From NCBI GenBank assembly GCA_023422775.1, contig JAFAGM010000121.1, positions 1 through 64,000 of the forward strand: a stretch of 64,000 bases of DNA, given 5' to 3'. Position numbers and translations under genes: made by a program. This stretch comes from Pseudomonadota bacterium (GTDB taxonomy: Bacteria > Pseudomonadota > Alphaproteobacteria > Rhizobiales > Xanthobacteraceae). Under the pieces are notes generated by a model. That model did not search any database, was not told where the DNA came from, and was given only the letters and a program-made list of their open reading frames with translations. Below, piece after piece: positions 23,879 to 33,100 of the stretch (position 1 is the first letter of the stretch; every line of letters starts with the position of its first letter).

Positions 23879-24811
23879 TCAGGTTTCGCTTTCCGGAGCG
23901 CCCAGCGTTTCGCGGCGCCATGCCGCCGGGCTGATGCCGACCACGGAGGAAAACACCCGCGTGAAATGGCTTTGATTGGCGAACCCGGCCGAGATCGCGA
24001 TCTCCGACAGAGGCAGGTCGCGCACGCTCATCAACTGCCTGGCCGTATTCACGCGCTGGCGCAGCAGCCATTGGTGCGGCGGCAGGCCGGTAGAGACGCG
24101 GAATGCGCGCGAGAAATGGCTGACCGAAAGATCGAAATCCGCCGCGATCTGCTCCAGCGGGATTCTCCCGCCGAGATCGGATTCGAGCTTCTCGCAAGCG
24201 CGCTTCACCTGCCAGGGCGCAAGACCGCCTCGGGCCAGTTCGGCGGGGCGCTGCAATCCCCCATAAGTCTGGGCAACATGCGCGGTGAGCGCGAGCATCA
24301 TGTGATCGACAAAGAGCTGGTTGGTCTCGGCCGGTCGATGCAGCGCTTCCAGGAACGAAGCTCCGATCTGGCGAATGATCGCGTCATCGTGACCGACGCC
24401 GAGTTCGCAGGCTATCTCGCCAACGCGCCGCGCGCCTGACTGCTCGGATATGCCATCGAGCGCCGAGCGCGGAAGATGGAAGAACAGGGAGTGGAACGGC
24501 TTGTCGATCACATAGCGCGGATCGCGCTTGAGATCGTACAGATACGTCGCGCCCGCCCGGACATCCCGCTTCATGATGCACTTCCCGTGCTCCCAGAATT
24601 CGCAGTCCGGGTAATCATGAAGTTTCAGGCTGACGAGAAAGGCGTCCTCGAGAGCAAGCGAGCCGGAGAGGCCGGGCACGGGATCATCATCGCGGGTCTC
24701 GGTCACGGCGAGTTCGATGCTGCGCGGGGAACGCGTCATCAGCGAGGGCGGTGCATTCTTCAAATGCAGGAACTGCCCAAGCCTTCGCCCGAAGGCGCCC
24801 GTCTGTGCCAT
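23879..24811 (-). CDS. AraC family transcriptional regulator
   Basis: The protein of about 310 residues has an N-terminal ligand/oligomerisation region and a C-terminal double HTH: LEQIAADFDLSVSHFSRAFR, then GLPPHQWLLRQRVNTARQLM and IAISAGFANQSHFTRVFSSV. The ATG at 24811 (MAQTGAFGRRLGQF) is chosen; an upstream one at 24871 adds 20 residues. It is divergent from the second AraC gene at 25189 and convergent with the catalase-like gene. Targets are unknown; the nearby redox genes are candidates. Confidence 0.9.
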   Translation of the reverse strand: MAQTGAFGRRLGQFLHLKNAPPSLMTRSPRSIELAVTETRDDDPVPGLSGSLALEDAFLVSLKLHDYPDCEFWEHGKCIMKRDVRAGATYLYDLKRDPRYVIDKPFHSLFFHLPRSALDGISEQSGARRVGEIACELGVGHDDAIIRQIGASFLEALHRPAETNQLFVDHMMLALTAHVAQTYGGLQRPAELARGGLAPWQVKRACEKLESDLGGRIPLEQIAADFDLSVSHFSRAFRVSTGLPPHQWLLRQRVNTARQLMSVRDLPLSEIAISAGFANQSHFTRVFSSVVGISPAAWRRETLGAPESET

Positions 24812-24871
24812 GGAGATGATCTCATCAATGAGGCGAACCCGAGACACGCCCGCCCGAGAGGTGGGGAACAT

Positions 24872-25188
24872 TATCCGATATCAGCGCGCGGCCGTCCAGT
24901 TGCCCGCCTGAACCTGCATCACTTCTGCTTTATGACACAAAGCCCAACAGCTTGCACAAGAGCGTCAGCGCAGTTGTCCATCCGCAACACTGCAACTCGG
25001 TGCTCGCTTTCTGGCGGCACGTTGCGGCTGTTCGCCGCGCGACTTTGGTCGCACACGCCTGACGGCCGCTTGCAGCAGGTTCGGACAAAGCATGGCGGCT
25101 TTGGGAAAGACGCTGCACCTGACAGCGCCTAGAACGCGCGCCGAACACGCTCACTCGAAGTGCCTCTCAACGGCGAGGACATTGACCC
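24872..25188. other. Divergent intergenic region between two AraC genes
   Basis: This stretch of about 320 bp separates two divergent AraC regulator genes and should contain both promoters. The part 25082-25113 resembles 22819-22850, upstream of the catalase-like gene, at 28 of 32 bases. No ORF in it looks coding. Confidence 0.5.
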
Positions 25189-26145
25189 ATGAGCTGCAAG
25201 CCAATCCTGCGTGACGTTCCGCAACAGACGCAGTCGGGCAACTCCAGGGTAACCGCGCATTCCCGGCCGAAAGGCGAGCCGCGTCCCGCCGATATGGAGA
25301 TGGCACGCGTGCTGAAGACCGCACCGGTCAGCATGGCCTCCGACCCGACCAGCGGCGCCATCGCCCACTGGAAGCATGGCGCGCTGCATGACGTCGTCGC
25401 GCCAATGGCCGATCACGTCATCATGACGTATCCCAGCGGGATCCGACGGCTGGAGCGCCGCAACGGAAGCTCAGTTGCGATCGGAACGGCCCGCACCGGC
25501 GTCGTGACGATCATTCCGGCCGGCACAAGTGCCCGCTGGGACATTCACGGGCCCGTCAACGTCGTTCAGCTCTACCTTCCCCACAATACGCTCGTGCGTG
25601 TTGCCGGCGAAGCCGGCATGTCGGCTCCGGCGGAACTGCAGGAACGCACAGGGCATCCCGATCCCGTTACATCCCGCCTGCTCATCAGCGCGTCGGATGC
25701 TATCGAAGGCAGCGCAGCGCTGGATGCGCTGTTCCGGCACCAGATCAGCGATCTTCTCGCCACGCGCCTGCTGGCCGCACATGCCGGTGCGCCTGCCATC
25801 TTTCAGCCGACGCTGGGCGGGCTTGCGCCAACCGCGCTGCGCCGCGCGATCGAGCGTTTGCACTCGGACGACGATACGGACGTCTCGCTTGCCGCGCTGG
25901 CCTCGGATGCCGGCCTGTCGCGCTTCCACTTCTGCCGCGCCTTCAAGGAGAGCACCGGCCTCTCGCCGCATGCCTGGCTGCGCCAACACCGGCTCGAACA
26001 GGCCATGAAGATGCTGCGCGACACCGACGAATCGGTCGTCTCGATCGCAGCGGCGCTTGGTTACTCCTCGCAGACCGCCTTCGCTGCGGCATTCAGAAAG
26101 CTGACCGGCGAAACCCCGAGCGATTGGCGGAGGCGCATGCGTTAG
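25189..26145 (+). CDS. AraC family transcriptional regulator
   Basis: The 318-residue protein has an N-terminal cupin-like region and a C-terminal HTH pair: VSLAALASDAGLSRFHFCRAF (residues about 231-251), then TGLSPHAWLRQHRLEQAMKM and VVSIAAALGYSSQTAFAAAF. The first 40 residues are polar and may be a linker or a wrongly extended start. It faces the chloroperoxidase-like remnant and the FAD oxidoreductase on the same strand, which are likely or former targets. Confidence 0.9.
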   Translation: MSCKPILRDVPQQTQSGNSRVTAHSRPKGEPRPADMEMARVLKTAPVSMASDPTSGAIAHWKHGALHDVVAPMADHVIMTYPSGIRRLERRNGSSVAIGTARTGVVTIIPAGTSARWDIHGPVNVVQLYLPHNTLVRVAGEAGMSAPAELQERTGHPDPVTSRLLISASDAIEGSAALDALFRHQISDLLATRLLAAHAGAPAIFQPTLGGLAPTALRRAIERLHSDDDTDVSLAALASDAGLSRFHFCRAFKESTGLSPHAWLRQHRLEQAMKMLRDTDESVVSIAAALGYSSQTAFAAAFRKLTGETPSDWRRRMR

Positions 26146-26242
26146 CAGCAATCGCTCTATAGCGACGGCAATCGCTCTGGGGCAGCGGCAGACTTGACCG
26201 GCTAGATCATCACCATGTCCGAACCACGCACGGAGAAGAAGG

Positions 26243-26533
26243 ATGATCGGGAAGAACTTCATCAGCCGGCTGGCAATCACGCCATCACGAAGGGGCCTCG
26301 CAACCGCTGTCGTATACGGGCTCTCGCTGGCTGTCCGCTTCACTTCAGCAGCGGGCGAAGAGGTGGAAATTCCGCCGCAATCCGCACAACGGGCACACCC
26401 GCCGGTTTCGTTCATGACCGGGGATAGCTCGCGCCTTCCCTATCAGGACTGGGGTCGCAAGTCCACGCAGTCGATCGTCTTTCGCCAGGGCTGGCCACCA
26501 AGCCCGTCGCCGCCCGGCTGCATCGCCCCTTAA
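26243..26533 (+). pseudogene. Truncated secreted chloroperoxidase-like alpha/beta hydrolase
   Basis: The 96-residue frame has a good ribosome-binding site (GGAGAAG) and a start with a Tat-like leader (SRRGLATAVVYGLSLAVRF). Then comes SFMTGDSSRLPYQDWG and IVFRQGWP, which correspond to the first strands of non-heme chloroperoxidase-type hydrolases (family form near TKDG, KDWG and IVFHHGWP). After about residue 88 the reading frame turns Pro/Ser-rich and stops, so the nucleophile Ser, catalytic Asp and His are absent. The real protein would need about 220 further residues, which are not found downstream. It is best read as a 5' fragment left by deletion. Confidence 0.6.
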
Positions 26534-26654
26534 CGCCAGCGATTTCATTTCACGCCATTGCGTCGCTACCGATCGCAACAAGTCTTGCCGCACCCCGGCG
26601 GCGGCGGTGGCAACGCGCCTGTACCCGAGAAGACCCAACAGAGGAGAACGTCAC

Positions 26655-27860
26655 ATGCGACTGGTCATCATCGGCGCCGGCTTCGCCGGCATGTATGCCG
26701 CCCTTTCTGCTGCCCGCCTGCGCGAGATCCAGGGCGCTTCGCCCGACGAACTCGAGATCGCGCTGGTCGCGCCTGAGCCGACGCTCGTCGTCCGCCCGCG
26801 GCTCTACGAGCCGAAGCCCGAGACGCTGACCGCACCGCTTCTCGATGTGCTCAACGCCATCGACGTCGTCTATGTCCAGGGCAGCGCCGAGACGGTCGAC
26901 ACCAAGTCGCGAACGGTGCAGATCGCCGCCGCCGGGGGCAAGCGGAAATCGCTCTCCTACGACCGCCTGGTCGTCGCCACCGGCAGCCGGCTGTTCCGTC
27001 CCAACATTCCCGGTCTTGCCGAGCACGGCTTCAGCGTCGACTCACTCGACGATGCGGTTGCCCTCGACAGGCACCTGCATGGGCTCGCCAGACGGCCGGC
27101 CGTCAACGGACGCGACACGGTCGTCGTGGCCGGCGGCGGTTTCACCGGCATCGAGGCGGCAACCGAAATGCCGGCGCGGCTCCGCGAGATATTCGGCAAG
27201 GATACCCGGACCCGCGTCATCATCGTCGATCGCAACAGCGCGATCGCGCCCGACATGGGTGCCGGTCCCCGTCCCGTCATCGAGGACGCGCTCCACAAGC
27301 TTGGCGTGGAAACCCGCCTCGGCGCCGGCGTCGCCTCGCTCGATGAGTCCGGCGTCACATTGTCCAGCGGCGAGCACATCGAAACCGAGACCGTGATCTG
27401 GGCGGCGGGCATTCGCGCCGCCCCCCTGACCGGGCAGATCCCCGCCGAGCGCGACAATTTCGGCCGGCTGCTCGTCGACCGCGATCTGCGCGTGCCTGGC
27501 GTTGCCGGCCTCTTCGCCACCGGCGACGCCGCCCGTGCCGCTTGCGACGACGACGGCAACTACGCGCTGATGTCGTGCCAGCATGCGACACGGATGGGCG
27601 CCTTTGCCGGCAACAATGCCGCAGCCGAACTGTTGGGCGTTCCGACCAGGCCCTACCACCAGAAGGCCTACGTCACTTGTCTCGACCTCGGCGAGGCCGG
27701 CGCGCTGTTCACCCGCGGCTGGGAACGCAAGGTGGAGATGGTCGGCGACGTCGCCAAGAAGACCAAGCAGGAAATCAACACCGTTTGGATCTATCCGCCG
27801 AAGGCCGAGCGCGCCGCTGCGCTCGCGTCGGCCGATCCGGAGCGTGTCACCGATCTCTGA
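26655..27860 (+). CDS. NAD(P)/FAD-dependent oxidoreductase (NDH-2-like)
   Basis: The 401-residue flavoprotein has two dinucleotide-binding motifs, IIGAGFAGMYAAL at the N-terminus (FAD) and VVAGGGFTGIEAATEM near residue 155 (NAD). It also has the ATG motif VVATGSRLFRPN and the C-terminal FAD segment GLFATGDAARAACDD. This matches type II NADH dehydrogenases, which pass electrons from NADH to quinone without pumping protons. The ATG at 26655 is preceded by GAGGAG. It is on the same strand as the hydrolase remnant, MBL hydrolase and SDR that flank it. Confidence 0.9.
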   Translation: MRLVIIGAGFAGMYAALSAARLREIQGASPDELEIALVAPEPTLVVRPRLYEPKPETLTAPLLDVLNAIDVVYVQGSAETVDTKSRTVQIAAAGGKRKSLSYDRLVVATGSRLFRPNIPGLAEHGFSVDSLDDAVALDRHLHGLARRPAVNGRDTVVVAGGGFTGIEAATEMPARLREIFGKDTRTRVIIVDRNSAIAPDMGAGPRPVIEDALHKLGVETRLGAGVASLDESGVTLSSGEHIETETVIWAAGIRAAPLTGQIPAERDNFGRLLVDRDLRVPGVAGLFATGDAARAACDDDGNYALMSCQHATRMGAFAGNNAAAELLGVPTRPYHQKAYVTCLDLGEAGALFTRGWERKVEMVGDVAKKTKQEINTVWIYPPKAERAAALASADPERVTDL

Positions 27861-27958
27861 ACAACTGACCAGCATTGGCCGCGCTTCCCCCGCAGGAAGC
27901 GCGGCCTGCCCAGAGCACCATAATCAAACGCCAACATCGAGCACAGGAGATTTCAAAG

Positions 27959-28912
27959 ATGAATCAGATGATCCGCAACACCCGGCAGAAAACAAACATG
28001 AGCCTGGACAACACCTCACGCCGCGGCAGAGGGGCCGACGAATTGGTCCCATCGCGCTACGCGCTGAAGGTCGGCGACATTGACGTGCTGGTGGTCAGCG
28101 ATGGCGTGCTCCCGCTGCCAACCGCAATGCTGGCGCACAACGTCGATCCGGCCGTCCGGGCAGCCTGGCTGAAGGACATGTTCCTGCCGCCGGACGCTTT
28201 CGATTGGGCGCTGAACGTGGTCGTGGTGCGTAGCGGCGGGCAGACCATCCTCGTCGACGCCGGGCTGGGGTGCGATCCGGACTTGCACCTGCCGCGCGCC
28301 GGACAGTTGATCAAGCGACTGGAGGCCGCGGGCATCGATCTCGGGTCCGTGACCGACGTGGTGCTGACCCACATGCACATGGACCATGTTGGCGGGCTGC
28401 TCGTCGACGGCGTGAAGGAGCAACTGCGTCCGGACCTGCGGATCCACGTGGCGGCCGCCGAGGTCAAGTTCTGGGAGGCGCCCGACTTCTCCCACGTCTC
28501 GATGCCGCCGGGATTTCCGGACGCGCTTCGGTCGGCCGCCAAGCGGTTCACGAAGGAGTATCGCAGCCATCTGCGGACGTTCGAGGAGGAGCGCGAGGTG
28601 GCGCCGGGAGTTGTCGTCAGTCGCACCGGCGGCCACACCCCTGGACACAGCGTGGTCCGCGTGACGTCCGGCGCCGAGCGGCTGACGTTCGCCGGAGACC
28701 TCGTGTTCACGGTCGGGTTCGAACACCCGCAGTGGCACAACGGCTTCGAGCATGACCCCGAGGAGGCAGCCCGGGTTCGTACCATCCTCTTGCGCGAACT
28801 GGCAGAGACCGGCGGGCTGCTGGTCGCCACTCACCTGCCCTTCCCGTCCGTTGGCCATGTGACGGCAGACGGCGACGCCTTCCGCTGGGTGCCGGTCTTC
28901 TGGGACTACTGA
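27959..28912 (+). CDS. MBL-fold metallo-hydrolase
   Basis: The 317-residue protein has the metallo-beta-lactamase motif THMHMDHVGG (HxHxDH) near residue 137 and the second-site residues in RTGGHTPGHS and THLPFPSVGH, so two metal ions should be bound. The first 30 residues look disordered. The chosen start MNQMIRNTR at 27959 follows a weak AGGAGA. Members include lactonases, phosphodiesterases and sulfur-handling enzymes; which of these it is cannot be told. Confidence 0.88.
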   Translation: MNQMIRNTRQKTNMSLDNTSRRGRGADELVPSRYALKVGDIDVLVVSDGVLPLPTAMLAHNVDPAVRAAWLKDMFLPPDAFDWALNVVVVRSGGQTILVDAGLGCDPDLHLPRAGQLIKRLEAAGIDLGSVTDVVLTHMHMDHVGGLLVDGVKEQLRPDLRIHVAAAEVKFWEAPDFSHVSMPPGFPDALRSAAKRFTKEYRSHLRTFEEEREVAPGVVVSRTGGHTPGHSVVRVTSGAERLTFAGDLVFTVGFEHPQWHNGFEHDPEEAARVRTILLRELAETGGLLVATHLPFPSVGHVTADGDAFRWVPVFWDY

Positions 28913-29074
28913 CCGCTTGCCGGGTCAGGACCGAACCAGGGCGCGAACTTCATTGCGACAATGCGTTCGCGCCTTGGCCGAACATTTCACAACCACCTGC
29001 CGCCGCAACCGAATCGACGGGGTTATGCCGGATGCGGCCAAATTGAGCGCTACAGCGCGATAGGGCGAACGAAC

Positions 29075-29821
29075 ATGCAGAACGAAAAGGTCGTGATCAT
29101 AACCGGCGGCAGCTCTGGCATCGGGCGGGCGGCCGCGCTCCGTTTCGCGAGCCAGGGCGACAAGGTGCTCATCACCGGACGCCGCGCCGGCCCCGTCGAG
29201 CAAATGATGGCGGAGCACAAGAATATCACGGGCCTGGTTGCGAATACCGCCTCTGCCGAAGACGCCGTGCGAACCGTCGCCGATGCAGTCGACAGCTGGG
29301 GACGCGTGGATGTGCTCGTGAACAACGCCGGCGCCGGCGCCATCCTTCCGTTATCGGAAGCGGCGGCCGATCGGATTGCAGACATCTTTTCCGTCAACGT
29401 GCTCGGTCCGAGTCTTCTGGCCCGCGCCGCCCTTCCTCATCTCAAGGCGACGCAGGGTACCATCATCAACATCTCATCGACCTTCGGCCACCGGCCGGCG
29501 GCGGGACTGTCCCACTACGCAGCCAGCAAGGCAGCGTTGGAACACCTGACCCGCTGCTGGGCACTCGAACTCGCGCCGCTTGGAATAAGGGTAAATGCGG
29601 TCGCCGCCGGCCCTACTGAGTCAGGCGCGCTGACCGGAATGATGGGGCTGTCCGCCGAACAGGCGGAAGCGGTCAAGGAAGCGGAGCGCGCACGGATCCC
29701 GCTCGGCCGGCGCGGCGTTCCCGACGAAATCGCACGTTGGATTGTCCAGTTGGCGAGCCCCGCCGCGCAGTGGGTGACGGGCCAGGTTCTCGCCGTCGAT
29801 GGAGGTCTGGGACTGGCTTAG
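29075..29821 (+). CDS. Short-chain dehydrogenase/reductase
   Basis: The 248-residue classical SDR has TGGSSGIGRA at the N-terminus, NNAG near residue 83, and the catalytic set Ser in NISSTFGHRP with Tyr and Lys in YAASK. The ATG at 29075 gives the usual N-terminus MQNEKVVIITGG. It acts on an unknown alcohol or ketone with NAD(P)H in the cytoplasm. It lies downstream of the MBL gene on the same strand after 160 bp. Confidence 0.9.
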   Translation: MQNEKVVIITGGSSGIGRAAALRFASQGDKVLITGRRAGPVEQMMAEHKNITGLVANTASAEDAVRTVADAVDSWGRVDVLVNNAGAGAILPLSEAAADRIADIFSVNVLGPSLLARAALPHLKATQGTIINISSTFGHRPAAGLSHYAASKAALEHLTRCWALELAPLGIRVNAVAAGPTESGALTGMMGLSAEQAEAVKEAERARIPLGRRGVPDEIARWIVQLASPAAQWVTGQVLAVDGGLGLA

Positions 29822-30299
29822 CTCCGGCGCTCGCTGCTGCGGTCCCGGCCTCTACTTCCCGTTACGGTGACAGCCGCACGGTTCTCAGGATGACGGAACA
29901 CCCGCATACGCGTTGGCAACCACCCTTGCCCGGATCTCGGCGATCTTGCGCTTGAGCGCGGACTGCCGGGGATCGGCAGCGCCGCCGCGCGGGCTTCCGC
30001 CACCACGCCGGCGAGATCGCGCAACGCGAGAACGCCGTCGAAGGTCGGCGGATGCTGACCAGACTATTTTGGGTAAGTGAACATTCGCGATTCTGCTGCA
30101 ATGCCCGTTATCGTTATGTCCACGGGATGTCCTTGGTATACGAGGAAAAGGCAGCGTTTTGTCTGGATTCTCACCATTCGCCGACAAAATTCACTCGGGC
30201 TCCACACGCCGGGCGCGGTCATTCCCGCCGGGCCACGTTGACGGTCTCTCTGCCGGCGGGCACTTTGCGGATCAACAAGCAAGAATAATGGAGAACAGC
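29822..30299. other. Intergenic region without a clear gene
   Basis: On the minus strand, pieces of protein-like sequence change frame around 29990 (for example ALRDLAGVVAEAR in one frame and SALKRKIAEIRARVVANAY in another). This may be a small decayed gene. No intact frame with a ribosome-binding site is present. The right-hand end supplies the promoter region of the crotonase at 30300. Confidence 0.4.
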
Positions 30300-31085
30300 A
30301 TGTCAGAGGGAGCCGAGAAGGCCAGCGCGCCGGTGCTCGAAATCGCGGGCGCGCGCGCCACCATCCGTCTCAACCGGCCGAAACATCTGAACCGACTGCA
30401 GAGCGAGGACCTCGAACACCTCATGACGCTGTTCGACCGCGTCGAGGCCGATGCCGCGATCCGCGTGCTGGTGCTGACCGGGACCGGCCGCGCCTTCAGC
30501 GCCGGTTACGACCTCAACTCGGTCGCCGACCGCGCAACGAGCGCGAACGAGCAGCCGAGTGCGGGATCGGCGTTCGAGATCGTCGTCAACCGGCTGGAGG
30601 ATCTCGGCGTGCCGACGATCTGCCGGCTCAATGGCGGCGTCTATGGCGGCTCCACCGACCTGGCGCTGGCCTGCGATTTCCGTATCGGCGTCGACACCGC
30701 TGAAATGTTCATGCCGGCGGCCCGCCTCGGGCTGCACTACTACAAGAGCGGCATCGCGCGCTATGTGTCGCGGCTCGGCGTCGACAACGCAAAAATGCTG
30801 TTTCTCACGGCGCAGAAAATCCCGGCGCCGGAAATGCTGCGGATCGGCTACCTCACCACGATGGTGCCGGCGGAAGCGCTCGACCAGGAAGTCGACCGTC
30901 TCGCCACCATCCTTGCCGGCAACGCGCCGCTGGCGATGCGCGGCATGAAGCAGGCCATCAACGAATTCGCGCACGGCAAGCTGGATGAGGAAGCAGCCGA
31001 CCTCCGCCACCGCGACAGCATGCGCAGCGTCGAGATCAAGGAAGGCATCCAGGCGTTTGCGGAAAAGCGCCCGCCGAAATTCTAG
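30300..31085 (+). CDS. Crotonase family enoyl-CoA hydratase/isomerase
   Basis: The 261-residue crotonase has the oxyanion-hole segments RAFSAGYDLNS and GGVYGGSTDLALACDFRIG. The usual catalytic Glu loop is replaced by MPAARLGLHYYKSGIARYV, so it may be an isomerase or a divergent member rather than a simple hydratase. I chose the ATG at 30300 (MSEGAEKASAP), with GGAGA six bases before it, over the ATG at 30288. It is the first of the second acyl-CoA cluster, but stands apart from it behind a repeat element. Confidence 0.83.
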   Translation: MSEGAEKASAPVLEIAGARATIRLNRPKHLNRLQSEDLEHLMTLFDRVEADAAIRVLVLTGTGRAFSAGYDLNSVADRATSANEQPSAGSAFEIVVNRLEDLGVPTICRLNGGVYGGSTDLALACDFRIGVDTAEMFMPAARLGLHYYKSGIARYVSRLGVDNAKMLFLTAQKIPAPEMLRIGYLTTMVPAEALDQEVDRLATILAGNAPLAMRGMKQAINEFAHGKLDEEAADLRHRDSMRSVEIKEGIQAFAEKRPPKF

Positions 31086-31097
31086 CGCCCGTCGTGG

Positions 31098-31213
31098 CCT
31101 CATGGTTCGAGACGCGCGGCTTTGCCGCGCTCCTCACCATGAGGGTCCAAGACCTTGCATTGAGCTGTCAGCCCTCATCCTGAGGAGCGCGAAACGCGCG
31201 TCTCGAAGGATGA
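31098..31213. repeat. Palindromic repeat, 'CCTCATCCTGAGGAGC' family, copy 2
   Basis: Read from the left: CATGGTTCGAGACGCG, CTCCTCACCATGAGG, then CCTCATCCTGAGGAGCGC and CGCGTCTCGAAGGATGA. The order of halves is inverted relative to the copy at 4838-4940. The rest of the gap 31214-31408 holds nothing I can name. Confidence 0.75.
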
Positions 31214-31408
31214 AGCCCCCGATCTCACCCGGCCGCTTTCGGAAGCGTTGACCGTCGCGCCGACCAGCCATAATGTGCCCGCCGCGGTGCAAGCCGCGCC
31301 CGGGCCCGCGGGAAGGGTTGAACCCACTTGCAGCTTTCGAGCGACATCCAGAGCCTTTGTGCAGCCGGTATTGCGGGCCTTCGGCGCGCTCATGCACGGA
31401 GGTGTCTG

Positions 31409-33040
31409 ATGAACCGGTCACCCGATCGATTGAACCTCGATCATCTGAAGAAGCAAGCCAAGGATCTGATCCGTCTCTATCGCAGCCGCGATCCGGCAGC
31501 GATAGCGCGCTTTCGCGCCGCTCTGCCGGCAGCAGCCGGGTTGAACGACGACAGCATTGCGTCTCTCGAATTGCGCCTACACGACGCGCAGTCGTGCCTC
31601 GCCCGCGAACGCGGCTTTGCGTCCTGGCCGGACCTGAAGCATTACGTGGAAGTTCAGGCGGCAACGCAAAAGGATCGCGCCGCACGCGCCCTGCACTGGT
31701 GTCGGTTGGTCTATTCCGGCGATGTCGGCGGCACGTCCAATCGAGCAAACCCGCGCGTCGCGTTGCGGATACTGGCTGACGATCCCGAACTACTCGCCGG
31801 CGATCCCTGGCTTGCCTGCGCCGTCGGCGACGAACGCGCCCTGCGGCAGGCTACGCAGTCCGATTCGTCCTGGGTCAACCGTCCCGGCGGCCCGCTGCGG
31901 CTGCCGCCGCTCTTTGCGGTCGCGCATTCGGGCTTGCTGCGCGTGGATGAATTTCGCGAGCGCCTGCATCGATGCGCGCAGTTGCTCATCGCCGATGGCG
32001 CCGACGTCAACCAGCGCATCCACAGCCGCTGGCCGACATCGCTCGAGTCACCCGACACGCACTATCCTCTCTCGACGCTCTATGGCGCCGCCGGCGTCAA
32101 CCACGACATCACCCTGGCGAGGATGCTGCTCGACGCAGGTGCGGACCCCAATGACGGCGAGTCGCTCTATCACTCCCTCGAGAATCCGGCCTGCACGCGC
32201 CTGCTGCTGGAGCGCGGCGCCCGCATCGCCGGGAGCAACGCGATCTACCGGTCGATCGACCTCGAGGACGATGCGGCGCTGAAATTGCTGCTGGCGCACG
32301 GCGGCGACCCGAACGAGCCGGCGCCAAATGCGCCGCTGAGCGATTGGGGTTCGCCGCTGCTATGGGCGATCTACCGACGGCGTCCACGTCACGCGAAGGC
32401 ACTGCTTGACGCAGGCGCCGATCCGGCGCGCCACAATCCGGATGGCGTCAGCGCGTACCGGCTGACGTTGCGGTTCGGTCTCACGGATGTTGCGGCTCTG
32501 TTGCACGCACAGGTTGGCGTGCCCGAGATTCCGGACGACGAACGTTTCGTCGCCGCCTGCGCGCGCGGCGATGAGGCCGGGGCGCGAGCGATCCGCAACA
32601 GTCATCCCACGCTCCCCGGCTCCCTGCCGCCTGAGCAATTGCGATTGCTGCCCGATATGACTGCCGCAGGCGCCGACGACGCCGTGCGGCTGATGGTGCG
32701 CCTCGGCTGGCCAATCGCGGTGCGCGGCGGTGACTGGGACGCATCCGCGCTCAATCTTGCGGTGTTCAACGGCAATGCCGCCCTGACGCGCTTCCTGCTC
32801 GAACACGGCGCGAAATGGACGGAACGGCACGGCTTCGGGGACAACGCCTGCGGCACGCTGTCATGGGCGTCCTGCAACGAGCCGGTCGAAGGCGGCGACT
32901 GGGTCGCATGCGCGCGCGCCTTGCTGGATCACGGCATGCCGGGCGCGACAGCGATTGCCGATGATCCGGAATGGGTGATGGTCGCGGGAGCGAGGAAAAG
33001 ATTCTCCGACGAGGTCACCGAGGAATTGCTGGCTCGCTGA
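31409..33040 (+). CDS. Ankyrin repeat protein
   Basis: The 543-residue protein starts MNRSPDRLNLDHLKKQAKDL. Residues 1 to about 95 are a helical N-terminal domain with SCLARERGFASWPDLKHYVE. Ankyrin repeats then follow, recognisable by ARMLLDAGADPNDGESLYHS, LKLLLAHGGDPNEPA, AKALLDAGADPARHNPDGVS and LTRFLLEHGAKWTERHGFGD. No signal peptide is present. Ankyrin repeats bind proteins; the partner is unknown. The frame stays open upstream to 31328, but the ATG at 31409 has GGAGG close before it. A hairpin follows the gene. Confidence 0.9.
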   Translation: MNRSPDRLNLDHLKKQAKDLIRLYRSRDPAAIARFRAALPAAAGLNDDSIASLELRLHDAQSCLARERGFASWPDLKHYVEVQAATQKDRAARALHWCRLVYSGDVGGTSNRANPRVALRILADDPELLAGDPWLACAVGDERALRQATQSDSSWVNRPGGPLRLPPLFAVAHSGLLRVDEFRERLHRCAQLLIADGADVNQRIHSRWPTSLESPDTHYPLSTLYGAAGVNHDITLARMLLDAGADPNDGESLYHSLENPACTRLLLERGARIAGSNAIYRSIDLEDDAALKLLLAHGGDPNEPAPNAPLSDWGSPLLWAIYRRRPRHAKALLDAGADPARHNPDGVSAYRLTLRFGLTDVAALLHAQVGVPEIPDDERFVAACARGDEAGARAIRNSHPTLPGSLPPEQLRLLPDMTAAGADDAVRLMVRLGWPIAVRGGDWDASALNLAVFNGNAALTRFLLEHGAKWTERHGFGDNACGTLSWASCNEPVEGGDWVACARALLDHGMPGATAIADDPEWVMVAGARKRFSDEVTEELLAR

Positions 33041-33047
33041 ACTCTCT

Positions 33048-33078
33048 CGACATGGCCGGGCTTGACCCGGCCATGTCG
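33048..33078. terminator. Perfect palindromic hairpin after the ankyrin gene
   Basis: CGACATGGCCGGG-CTTGA-CCCGGCCATGTCG is a 13-bp perfect inverted repeat eight bases past the ankyrin stop. It lacks a U-run, and the same CATGGCCGGGCTTG core occurs in the repeat at 45402-45511. It may therefore be a repeat element acting as a 3'-end hairpin. Confidence 0.5.
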
Positions 33079-33100
33079 AGTTCGCGGTGTCTGCGACGTG

